Assembly: GCA_001464065.1 (NCBI GenBank)
Contig: LNDN01000002.1
Coordinates: 23,445-87,444, forward strand
Direction of reading: 5' to 3'
Length of the DNA: 64,000 nucleotides
From: Acidobacteria bacterium Ga0077522
Lineage (GTDB): Bacteria; Acidobacteriota; Vicinamibacteria; Vicinamibacterales; Vicinamibacteraceae
Part shown: piece by piece, positions 17,875 through 25,590 of the stretch
Layout of the letters: the number at the start of each line of letters is the position of its first letter
How positions within the stretch are numbered: position 1 is the first letter of the stretch
The notes under the pieces: generated by a model
What the model was told of the DNA's origin: nothing
Seen by the model: only the letters and a program-made list of their open reading frames with translations
The model's database searches: none
Position numbers and translations under genes: made by a program

Positions 17875-18627
17875 ATGCCAGACACTCCTGCCAGAACGCC
17901 TGCCGGCCTGAGCATCTTCTTCCCGGCCTACAACGACAGCGGCACCATCGCGAGCATGGTGGTGTCGGCGTTGCTGGCCGCGCGTGCGCTCACGCCCGAC
18001 CACGAGGTCATCGTGGTCAACGACGGCAGCAAGGACAACACGCCGCAGATCCTCGACGAACTGGCGCGGATGTACCCGCAGGTGCGCATCGTCCATCACC
18101 CGGTCAATCGCGGCTATGGCGGGGCGCTGCGCAGCGGCTTTGCCGCGGCCACCAAGGACTACGTCTTCTACACCGACGGCGATGCGCAGTACGACCCGTC
18201 GGAGGTCACGCTGCTGTGGCAGCGGCTCGGCCCCGACGTGGATCTGGTCAATGGCTACAAGATCGCCCGCTCCGATCCGTTCCACCGCATCGTCATCGGC
18301 CGGCTGTACCACCACACGGTGCGGCTGCTGTTCGGGCTCGGCGTGCGTGACGTCGACTGCGACTTCCGCCTGATGCGGCGATCGATCTTCGACACCGTCA
18401 CGCTGACCAAGAACAGCGGCGTGATCTGCCTGGAGTTGATGAAGAAGATCACCGACGCCGGCTTCCGGATCGCCGAGGTGCCGGTGCACCACTACCACCG
18501 GGCCTACGGCAAGTCGCAGTTCTTCAACTTCCGCCGCATCTTCCGCACCGGGATGGACGTGCTGCGGCTCTGGTACGACCTGGTGATCCGCAAGGACCAC
18601 CCGCCGGCCTCGCAGGCGAAGGGATGA
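17875..18627 (+). CDS. Glycosyltransferase family 2
   Basis: A third GT2 in the operon, 250 residues from ATG 17875 (the track starts 27 nt earlier). It has LSIFFPAYNDSGTIASMV, VVNDGSKDNTP and YTDGDAQYDP (DxD), then VDCDFRLMRRS and a basic C-terminus without obvious membrane helices. The sequence TAAGGT lies 13 nt upstream of the ATG and could be a -10 element, though the 28-nt spacing also fits readthrough from the gene before. Its stop overlaps the epimerase start as ATGA. Substrate is unknown. Confidence 0.83.
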   Translation: MPDTPARTPAGLSIFFPAYNDSGTIASMVVSALLAARALTPDHEVIVVNDGSKDNTPQILDELARMYPQVRIVHHPVNRGYGGALRSGFAAATKDYVFYTDGDAQYDPSEVTLLWQRLGPDVDLVNGYKIARSDPFHRIVIGRLYHHTVRLLFGLGVRDVDCDFRLMRRSIFDTVTLTKNSGVICLELMKKITDAGFRIAEVPVHHYHRAYGKSQFFNFRRIFRTGMDVLRLWYDLVIRKDHPPASQAKG

Positions 18628-19619
18628 CCGACTACCGCGCGTACTACGCCGGACGTCCCGTGATGATCACGGGCGGCCTCGGGTTCATCGGCAGCAACCT
18701 GGCGCGGCAGCTGGTCGACCTCGGCGCCGACGTCCTGCTGGTGGACTCGCTGATCCCGGACTACGGCGGCTCGCTCGAGAACATCCGCGGCATCGACGAC
18801 CGCGTCCGCGTCAACATCGCCGACATCCGTCAGCAGACGACGATGAACTACCTCGTGCAGGGGCGCGAGGTCATCTTCAACCTGGCGGGCCAGGTCAGCC
18901 ACATCGACAGCATGCGGGATCCGTACACGGATCTCGAGATCAACTGCCGCAGCCAGATGACGGTGCTCGAGGCCTGCCGGCGCAACAACCCCGCCGTGAA
19001 GGTCGTCTTCGCCGGCACGCGCCAGATCTACGGCAAGCCGGACTACCTGCCAGTGGACGAGAACCACCTGGTGCGCCCGACCGACATCAATGGCATCAAC
19101 AAGGCCGCCGGCGAGCAGTATCACCTCGTCTACAACAACGTCTTCGGCGTCAGAGCCTGCTCGCTCCGGCTGACCAACTGCTACGGCCCGCGACAGCTCG
19201 TGAAGCACAACCGGCAGGGGTTCGTCGGCTGGTTCATCCGCCGCATCGTCGAGGACCAGGAGATCGAGATCTTCGGTGATGGCCTGCAGATGCGCGACTT
19301 CGTCTACGTCGACGACGCGTGCGACGCGTTCCTGCGCGCGGGCGCCATGGATGCGTGCAACGGGCAGGCGTTCAACGTGGGCGGACTCGAGCCGATCAAG
19401 CACCGGGACCTCGTCGAGCTGATGATCGAGGTGGCCAACTCGGGCCGGCGGCGCTACGTCGAGTGGCCGGCCGAGAAGAAGGCGATCGACATCGGCAGCT
19501 TCTACACCGACTCCACGCGCTTCCGCACGACCGCCGGCTGGGAGCCCGCCGTGACCCTGCGCGAGGGCCTCACGCGCACCATCGCGTTCTACCGCGAACA
19601 CCTGCAGCGCTACCTCTGA
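18624..19619 (+). CDS. NAD-dependent epimerase/dehydratase (extended SDR) with an altered active site
   Basis: An extended short-chain dehydrogenase that should act on a nucleotide sugar. The Rossmann loop MITGGLGFIGSNLARQL is intact and length (331) is normal. The canonical catalytic YxxxK reads NGINK here (in PTDINGINKAAGEQYH), so the usual Tyr is Asn; the Lys is kept and the Thr of GTRQIYG occupies the Ser/Thr position. LRLTNCYGPRQL and IFGDGLQMRDFVYVDD are standard downstream motifs. It is coupled to its neighbours by 4-nt and 1-nt overlaps. It may be a sub-family with different chemistry rather than a dead enzyme, since everything else is conserved. Confidence 0.85.
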   Translation: MTDYRAYYAGRPVMITGGLGFIGSNLARQLVDLGADVLLVDSLIPDYGGSLENIRGIDDRVRVNIADIRQQTTMNYLVQGREVIFNLAGQVSHIDSMRDPYTDLEINCRSQMTVLEACRRNNPAVKVVFAGTRQIYGKPDYLPVDENHLVRPTDINGINKAAGEQYHLVYNNVFGVRACSLRLTNCYGPRQLVKHNRQGFVGWFIRRIVEDQEIEIFGDGLQMRDFVYVDDACDAFLRAGAMDACNGQAFNVGGLEPIKHRDLVELMIEVANSGRRRYVEWPAEKKAIDIGSFYTDSTRFRTTAGWEPAVTLREGLTRTIAFYREHLQRYL

Positions 19620-20719
19620 TGACTGCTCCGGACGTACGGGTGCCGTTCCTGTCGCTCAAGCCGGGTGACGATGCCGACGCGCTGCGCGGCGCGGTCAATC
19701 GCGTCATCGACCGCGGCTGGTTCATCCTGGGGCCGGAGCTCGAGGCGTTCGAGGCCGAGTTCGCGGCGGCGGCGGGCGCCGGGCATGCCATCGGCGTGAA
19801 CACGGGCACCGACGCCATCGCGCTGCTCCTGCGCGGCATGGGCATCGGCCCGGGCGACGAGGTGATCACGGCGCCGCTCTCGGCCGCCTACACGGCGCTG
19901 GCGGTGATGATGGCCGGGGCCCGGCCCGTCTTCGCCGACATCGACCCCGAGCGCCACACCATCTCGCCGGCCGCCGTCGAGGCGGCGATCACGTCGCGCA
20001 CGGCGGCCATCATGCCGGTCCACCTCTACGGCCAGGCCGCGGACATGACGGCCATCGCGGCCATCGCGGCGCGGCACGGGTTGGCGATCGTGGAGGACGC
20101 CGCGCAGGCGCATCTGGCCTCGTGCGAGGGACGCCCAGTGGGGTCGTTCGGCGCCGGCGCCGCGTTCAGCTTCTATCCGACCAAGAACCTCGGCGCCCTC
20201 GGCGACGGTGGCGCCATCACGGTGCACGACGCCGCCCTGGCCGACCGACTCCGCCGCCTGCGCAATGGCGGACAGCGGACGACGTATCAGCACGACGAGT
20301 TCGGCGTGAACTCGCGCCTGGACGAGATGCAGGCCGCCATCCTGCGGGAGCGACTGCAGCGGCTGCCCGCCTGGACGGAGCAGCGCCGGGCCCTGGCGGC
20401 GCACTACCGGATGCGGCTCGAGGGCGCCCCGGTCCATGTGCCACGGGAGTTCGACGCCGGCCACGTCTACCACCTGTTCGTCGTCCGCACGGCGCAGCGG
20501 GAGGCCTTCCGGGCCCACCTGGCGAGCCAGGGCGTGCAGACACTGATTCACTACCCGAAGGCCCTGACCCAGCAGCCGGCGATCCAGAGCGAGGCGCCGG
20601 CGACCTGTCCCCACGCCGAGCAGGCGGCCAGCGAGGTGTGCTCGCTGCCGTTGTATCCCTCGCTGTCACTGGCTGATGCCGAGCTGGTGGCCTCGGCCGT
20701 GATGTCGTTCCGGCCGTAG
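19619..20719 (+). CDS. DegT/DnrJ/EryC1/StrS aminotransferase
   Basis: A PLP-dependent sugar aminotransferase, 366 residues from ATG 19619, which overlaps the epimerase stop as TGATG. The PLP lysine is in FSFYPTKNLGALGDGG. GVNTGTDAIALLL, AHLYGQ-like PVHLYGQ and EDAAQAH are the family blocks that bind cofactor phosphate and ring. Such enzymes aminate a 4- or 3-keto sugar made by an SDR, so the adjacent epimerase probably makes its substrate. The operon therefore likely adds an amino sugar to a surface or lipid-linked glycan. The exact sugar is unknown. Confidence 0.9.
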   Translation: MTAPDVRVPFLSLKPGDDADALRGAVNRVIDRGWFILGPELEAFEAEFAAAAGAGHAIGVNTGTDAIALLLRGMGIGPGDEVITAPLSAAYTALAVMMAGARPVFADIDPERHTISPAAVEAAITSRTAAIMPVHLYGQAADMTAIAAIAARHGLAIVEDAAQAHLASCEGRPVGSFGAGAAFSFYPTKNLGALGDGGAITVHDAALADRLRRLRNGGQRTTYQHDEFGVNSRLDEMQAAILRERLQRLPAWTEQRRALAAHYRMRLEGAPVHVPREFDAGHVYHLFVVRTAQREAFRAHLASQGVQTLIHYPKALTQQPAIQSEAPATCPHAEQAASEVCSLPLYPSLSLADAELVASAVMSFRP

Positions 20720-20806
20720 AGCGCCGACGGACCGTCCTATACTGGAAGCTCGCGCGCCCGGCAGTCGACGGTTTCGATGCCCGTGCCGCGCGTCCAGGTG
20801 GTCTCC

Positions 20807-21649
20807 ATGCGCCGACGAGTCCTGCTCGCGGCCGCCGTTCTCGTGGCGGCGGCCCTGCCCGTGTCCGCACAGTCGGTGTCCCTCAGCCTGAAGGACGGCC
20901 GAGCCACGCTGATCACGCAGAATGCGACGCCGTCGGCCATCCTCGCGGAGTGGGCCCGACTGGGCCAGGTCAAGGTCGTCGATGCCGATCGGATTCCCGG
21001 CACGCCGCTGACCCTCCGTCTCGAGAACGTCCCGGAGCGCGAGGCCCTCGACATCGTGCTGCGCGGCGCCGCGGGCTATATCGCCGCTCCGCGCGCCCAG
21101 GCGCTGGCCGGCACCCTGTCCCGCTTCGATCGGGTCATCGTCATGGCCGTGTCTCCCGGCGCGGGTGCCGCGACGCGCGCCAGTGCCTCGGCGCGTCCGG
21201 CGGCGATGGCCGCCGTCCAGGCCCCGCCGATCCAGGTCGAGGAAGACATGGCCGAGGCCCAGCCTGCCGTGATCGACGAGACCCCGGCACCGGCGCCCGG
21301 ACCGGAGCAGCCCGCCTCCTCCACCAACTTCGACTACGCCAACCCGCAGCGCTACTTCGCGCAGCGACAGGCCGAACAGCAGGCCGCGGAAGCCGCCCAG
21401 CAGCAGCAGGCCCAGCAGCCGTCGGCGACGCCGCTCGGCAACGTCGGGCAGACCAGCGCGCGGCCGGGGTTCGCGCCGCCGCCGCCCCAGCCGCAGGGCG
21501 GGACGGGGGCCGGCAGCGGGCCGTCGCCGGTCAACCCGTATGGGCTGCCTGCCGGGCAGCAGCCGGGATCCGCCGCCACGCCCTCGACGCTGGAGCCCGA
21601 CCGGGCCAAGTACATCAACCCGTACTCGCCCTCGCCGCCGCGCCCCTGA
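20807..21649 (+). CDS. Secreted STN-domain-like protein with Pro/Gln-rich tail
   Basis: The track starts at 20777, but ATG 20807 gives a clean signal peptide (MRRRVLLAAAVLVAAALPVSAQS) and 280 residues. Residues ~25-110 look like a secretin/TonB short N-terminal domain: LKDGRATLITQNATPSAILAEWARLG followed by LTLRLENVPEREALDIVLRG, the pattern of a small periplasmic beta-alpha domain. The remainder is low-complexity Ala/Pro/Gln. TATACT (20738-20743) lies about 60 nt upstream and may be the promoter. Function is unknown; a periplasmic scaffold or secretin-associated protein is possible. Confidence 0.65.
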   Translation: MRRRVLLAAAVLVAAALPVSAQSVSLSLKDGRATLITQNATPSAILAEWARLGQVKVVDADRIPGTPLTLRLENVPEREALDIVLRGAAGYIAAPRAQALAGTLSRFDRVIVMAVSPGAGAATRASASARPAAMAAVQAPPIQVEEDMAEAQPAVIDETPAPAPGPEQPASSTNFDYANPQRYFAQRQAEQQAAEAAQQQQAQQPSATPLGNVGQTSARPGFAPPPPQPQGGTGAGSGPSPVNPYGLPAGQQPGSAATPSTLEPDRAKYINPYSPSPPRP

Positions 21650-21710
21650 CGACGGGTCGTGGACGCAGGGCCCGGGCGCCGGACTCCGGGTCTTCGTGGC
21701 CGGGGCTTAG

Positions 21711-21716
21711 TAGACT
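21711..21716 (+). promoter_or_regulatory. -10-like TAGACT, 6 nt before the yqeY ATG
   Basis: TAGACT is followed by exactly six bases (GTCGAC) and then ATG 21723. That places the expected transcription start at the start codon, so the message would be leaderless. There is no Shine-Dalgarno sequence before this gene. Confidence 0.5.
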
Positions 21717-21722
21717 GTCGAC

Positions 21723-22184
21723 ATGACAGACGCCACATTGGTTGCGCGCGTGAACGCCGACCTCGCCACCGCCTTGCGCGCTCGCGAGCAGGAGACCCTC
21801 GGCACCCTGCGCATGCTCAAGTCGGCGCTCACGAACAAGCGCGTCGAGGTGATGCGCGATCTGGAAGACCGCGAAGCCCTGCAGGTGGTGACGACGCTGG
21901 TCAAGCAGCGCAAGGACAGCGCGACGCAGTTCGCCGCCGCGGGCCGGGCGGAGCTGGCCGAGAAGGAACAGCGCGAAGCGGCCATCCTCGAGCGCTACCT
22001 GCCCGCGGCCCTGGACGCCTCGGCACTGGCAGCGCTCATCGATCAGGCGGTGACCGAGTCCGGGGCCACCGGCCCGAAGGACATGGGCAAGGTCATGAAG
22101 GTGCTGATGCCCAGGCTGGCCGGGCAGGTGGTCGACGGCAAGGCGGTCAACGACCAGGTGAAGGCGCGGCTCGGCTCGGCCTGA
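21723..22184 (+). CDS. yqeY: GatB/YqeY domain protein
   Basis: A 153-residue all-helical protein of the YqeY family, related to the tail domain of the GatB amidotransferase subunit. It begins MTDATLVARVNADLATALRAREQETLGTLRMLKSAL, the conserved N-terminal helix pair, and continues through EREAAILERYLPAAL-like and GPKDMGKVMKVLMPRLAGQVVDGK. That last block is the family signature. A role in tRNA-dependent amidation has been suggested for relatives but not shown for stand-alone members. It appears to be transcribed alone from a leaderless promoter. Confidence 0.9.
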   Translation: MTDATLVARVNADLATALRAREQETLGTLRMLKSALTNKRVEVMRDLEDREALQVVTTLVKQRKDSATQFAAAGRAELAEKEQREAAILERYLPAALDASALAALIDQAVTESGATGPKDMGKVMKVLMPRLAGQVVDGKAVNDQVKARLGSA

Positions 22185-22294
22185 CACCAGTCCGCCCCAC
22201 CCCGGCCGCACGTCAGCCCGTCGCTAAACTTTCTGCTCCGAGGTACGTCATATGGAGGTGAGAGCTTCGAACGGAGCCTCTCATCCATCCTCCT

Positions 22295-23977
22295 TTGACG
22301 GCCTCGTCCCTCAACGAGGCCGTCCTTTTGTCTGCCCTCCCCACCACCGCCGCCCTGACTGCCCTGGCGCTCGTCGCCGTCGTGGCATCGCCCGCGATGC
22401 AGTCGTCCGTCCCGCAGTTCGAGAACGTCCAGCCGGCCAGTGGCATCGACTTCGTGCTCGCGCACGCGCCCACGCCCGGCAAGCGCCTCATCGAGACGAT
22501 GCCGGGAGGACTCGCGGCGTTCGACTACGACGGTGACGGGCTGGTCGATCTGTTCTTCGCCAACGGCAACGCGACGCCGGCGGCAGGCAAGGCCGACGCC
22601 TCGTTCCACAACCGGCTGTTCCGCAACAAGGGCGGCTTCCGCTTCGAGGATGTGACCGCCACGGCCGGGCTCGCCGGCCGCGGCTACGCCATGGGCGCGG
22701 CCGTGGGTGACTACGACAACGATGGCGCGCCCGACCTGTTCGTGCCGGGCGTCGGGCAGCCCTCGCTCTACCGCAACGCAGGACAGGGCCGGTTCGAGGA
22801 CGTCACCGCCGCCTCGGGCATCACCGCGTCGCCCTGGTCGGTCGCGGCTGCGTGGCTGGACGTCGACAAGGACGGGCGCCTCGATCTCTTCGTCGTCAAC
22901 TATCTCGACTGGAACGCGCAGGCGGATCGCTTCTGCGGCGATCGGCTGCGCGACCTCCGCGTCTACTGCCACCCGAAGTTCTACACGGGCCTGCCCAACC
23001 AGCTGTATCGGAACAAGGGCGACGGCACGTTCGAGGACATCTCGCGGTCGAGCGGCATCGCGGCGCACGTCGGCAAGGGCATGAGCGTCGGGGTCGGCGA
23101 TTTCGACGGCGACGGGCGAGACGATGTGTTCGTGACCAACGACGGCGTGCCGAACTTCCTCTTCCGCAATGTGGACGGCAAGCGGTTCGAGGAGACGGCC
23201 CTGCTCGCCGGGGTTGCCCTGCCCGGATTCGGGCGCCCGGTCTCGAGCATGGGGGTCGCGGTGCAGGACGTCGACGGCGACGGCCGGCCCGACCTGCTCG
23301 TCACGGCGCTGAAGGGCGAGACCTTCCCGCTCTACGTCAACGACGGGACGATGATGTTCCACGACGGCACGCACCAGGCCAGACTCGCCGCGCCGAGCAG
23401 TCAGCGCAGCGGCTGGGGCGTGGCCGTCGTCGACCTGGACAACGACGGCCGCCCCGACATCGCCACGGCGAACTCGCACGTCAACGACCTGATCGACCAG
23501 TTCGAGGCCTCGAGCTACAAGGAGGCCAACGCGATCCTGCTGAATCGCGGCGGCACCTTCGAGGACGTCTCGACGCAGGTGGGGACCGCGTTCGGCCGCG
23601 CCGTGGCGGCGCATCGCGGCCTGGTCAGCGCGGACCTCGACAACGACGGCGCGCTGGACCTGGTCACGACGAGCCTCGGTGGGCCGGTCGAGGTGTGGCG
23701 CAACGCCGGACCGACGGGACACTGGCTGCGCGTGGTCCTGCGCGGCCGCGCCTCCAACCGCGACGGACTCGGCGCGTCGATTGCCGTCGGTGGCCGGCGC
23801 TTCCGCATGACGTCAGCGGTCGGTTACGCCTCGTCCGTGCTGCAGGGGGTCCATGTCGGGCTGGGAACCGCCACCACGCCGCCACGCATCGAGGTGAAAT
23901 GGCCCTCGGGGCGCACGCAGTCGGTCGAGGCTCCGGGCATCGACCGTGTGATCGAGATCACGGAACCGGAGGCGTGA
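22295..23977 (+). CDS. CRTAC1-type FG-GAP/VCBS protein with UnbV (ASPIC) C-terminus
   Basis: A secreted beta-propeller protein of about 550 residues. The N-terminus (LSALPTTAALTALALVAVVASPAMQ) is a signal peptide. TTG 22328 would give the tightest one; the ORF start TTG 22295 would put the hairpin inside the coding sequence. Seven calcium-type FG-GAP repeats follow, e.g. FDYDGDGLVDLFFANGN, GDYDNDGAPDLFVPG, LDVDKDGRLDLFVVNY and GDFDGDGRDDVFVTND. The C-terminal ~75 residues (VGLGTATTPPRIEVKWPSG) match the ASPIC/UnbV module. Such proteins are abundant in acidobacteria and are thought to bind surfaces or glycans. It overlaps the convergent TPR gene by 20 nt. Confidence 0.88.
   Translation: MTASSLNEAVLLSALPTTAALTALALVAVVASPAMQSSVPQFENVQPASGIDFVLAHAPTPGKRLIETMPGGLAAFDYDGDGLVDLFFANGNATPAAGKADASFHNRLFRNKGGFRFEDVTATAGLAGRGYAMGAAVGDYDNDGAPDLFVPGVGQPSLYRNAGQGRFEDVTAASGITASPWSVAAAWLDVDKDGRLDLFVVNYLDWNAQADRFCGDRLRDLRVYCHPKFYTGLPNQLYRNKGDGTFEDISRSSGIAAHVGKGMSVGVGDFDGDGRDDVFVTNDGVPNFLFRNVDGKRFEETALLAGVALPGFGRPVSSMGVAVQDVDGDGRPDLLVTALKGETFPLYVNDGTMMFHDGTHQARLAAPSSQRSGWGVAVVDLDNDGRPDIATANSHVNDLIDQFEASSYKEANAILLNRGGTFEDVSTQVGTAFGRAVAAHRGLVSADLDNDGALDLVTTSLGGPVEVWRNAGPTGHWLRVVLRGRASNRDGLGASIAVGGRRFRMTSAVGYASSVLQGVHVGLGTATTPPRIEVKWPSGRTQSVEAPGIDRVIEITEPEA
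22297..22324 (+). terminator. Perfect 11-bp stem-loop with a short T tract
   Basis: GACGGCCTCGT, loop CCCTCA, ACGAGGCCGTC, then CTTTTG. The stem is perfect. It lies 113 nt downstream of yqeY and directly before or across the start of the FG-GAP gene. It could terminate yqeY transcripts, end a small RNA started at the TAAACT element (22225-22230), or act as an attenuator in the leader of the next gene. Confidence 0.55.
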
Positions 23978-25505
23978 TCGCGGATCCCTCCGCGCCGGCG
24001 GGGGCCGCGGGGGCGGTCGCCTGCGACCGTTTCTGGTACTCGGCGAGCAGGACCTTGGCGCGATCCGGCTTGCCGGTGCGCTGCATCGCCTGCGCGAGCT
24101 GGTAGTGCACGCTGCCGTCGGCGTCGGTGGCGAGGGCCTTCTCGAGGTACGGAATCGCCTCGCCGAACTGCCCGGCCTGGACGAGGGCACGGCCCAATGA
24201 GGCCTGCGCCTGCACCATCGACGGGTCGGCGGCCGCGGCTTTCCTGAGCAGATCCACGGCGCGATCGACCTGCTGGGCCTGCAGCAGCGCCTCGCCGAGC
24301 GCCACTTGCAGGTCGGGCGCATCGGGCACCATGGCGTGCAGTTTCTCGAGCAGCGGAAGCGCCGCCGCGAAGTCGCGCGCGGCATAGAGCGCACCGGCCA
24401 GTTCGCGTTCGAGACCCGGATCGGCAGGCGCGAGCGCCAGGGCCTCGCGCAGTTGCGTCGCGGCCTCGAGGGGCTGCCCCTGGTCGCGGGCGATACCGGC
24501 CCGCACCACGTACCGCTCGACGGACGGCGGCAGCTTCTCGAGCCGGTCGAAGGACTGCGCGGCGAGATCGTTGGCCGCCCGCGCGCGCCAGTACAGCGCC
24601 GTCGCCTGCGCGGCCGTCGCGGTCCGCGTCAGCACGTCTTCCAGGTTGCCGGCGAGATAGGCACACGCCACCGGCACGGTCTGGCACGGCGGCTGCTCGT
24701 CGCTGGCGCGCTTCTGCTCGACGGCCGCCCAGTCGGCGTGGCCGCTGGCGGTGTAGACGCGCGCGAGCGTGTGGTGCACGCCCGGCAGTGTGGGCAGCGC
24801 TGTCTGCGCCTTCTTGATCAGCGAGAACGCCTGCGGGTACTTCTCCTCGATGGTGAGCACGTCGGCGGCCAGCAGCCACACGTAGGGAGAATCGACGTCG
24901 AGGGTCTGCAGGCGGGCGAAGGCCTGGCGGGCGATCCCTTCGTAGCTGCGCCCGAGCGCCGCCCAGACCTGGGGGGACTCCGGTTGGGCCGCCGAGAGGG
25001 CCTTCAGCTGCTCCGAGGCATCGGCGAACTGCTCGAGGGCGAGCAGGGCCTCGGCGAGGGCCTGCCGTGCGTTGGCGTTCTCCTTGTCGGCCTGCACCAC
25101 CTGTCTGAGGGGCGCCACGGCGTCCCGTGGTCGGCCGATCTCGAGCAGCGAGATGCCGAGGAACAGTTTGGCCGGCAGCAGGTCCGGCCGCAGGCGGATG
25201 GCCTCGCGCAGCGGCGCGATGGCCTCGGCCGTCCGGCCTCCCATCGCCCGAGCCATGCCCAGCTGCATGTGTGCGATCGGATCGGTCGGCGTCAGGCCGA
25301 CGAGCTTCTGGTAGATGGCTTCGGCGTCGCCGAACCGCGACCCCTCCATGGCCGATTCGCCTTGCGTCCGCAGGGCCGTGACATCGGCGGCGCTGCCTTG
25401 CGCCCGGAGGGACGACTGCGCCCCGGACGCCGCCAACGCGATCGCAGGGACGGAGCACACGCCGGCCGCAAGGAGGAGAACGAGAGCACCGCCGGAACTG
25501 CGCAC
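23958..25505 (-). CDS. Secreted or periplasmic TPR-repeat protein
   Basis: The track shows a long frame, but the gene itself starts at GTG 25505, giving 515 residues with signal peptide VRSSGGALVLLLAAGVCSVPAIALA. The rest is a series of about ten tetratricopeptide repeats; examples are AEAIYQKLVGLTPTDPIAHMQLG, AEAIAPLREAIRLRPDLLPAKLFLG and AIPYLEKALATDADGSVHYQLA. TPR arrays are scaffolds for protein complexes, and no catalytic domain is present. It is divergent from murJ and convergent with the FG-GAP gene. Partner and process are unknown. Confidence 0.85.
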   Translation of the reverse strand: MRSSGGALVLLLAAGVCSVPAIALAASGAQSSLRAQGSAADVTALRTQGESAMEGSRFGDAEAIYQKLVGLTPTDPIAHMQLGMARAMGGRTAEAIAPLREAIRLRPDLLPAKLFLGISLLEIGRPRDAVAPLRQVVQADKENANARQALAEALLALEQFADASEQLKALSAAQPESPQVWAALGRSYEGIARQAFARLQTLDVDSPYVWLLAADVLTIEEKYPQAFSLIKKAQTALPTLPGVHHTLARVYTASGHADWAAVEQKRASDEQPPCQTVPVACAYLAGNLEDVLTRTATAAQATALYWRARAANDLAAQSFDRLEKLPPSVERYVVRAGIARDQGQPLEAATQLREALALAPADPGLERELAGALYAARDFAAALPLLEKLHAMVPDAPDLQVALGEALLQAQQVDRAVDLLRKAAAADPSMVQAQASLGRALVQAGQFGEAIPYLEKALATDADGSVHYQLAQAMQRTGKPDRAKVLLAEYQKRSQATAPAAPAGAEGSAITPPVP

Positions 25506-25590
25506 CCTGCACTTGTAGGCCGTCGGTGGCGGGCGCGTCAACCGCCGGGGCACGGCCGGTCGCCGCGGTCTCGCATGCGATGATGTCGCG

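Noticed and set aside
22252-22536. 94-residue ORF beginning MEVRASNG with a GGAGG near its start
   Set aside because: It runs out of frame through the signal peptide of the FG-GAP protein and has Arg/Pro-rich shadow composition.
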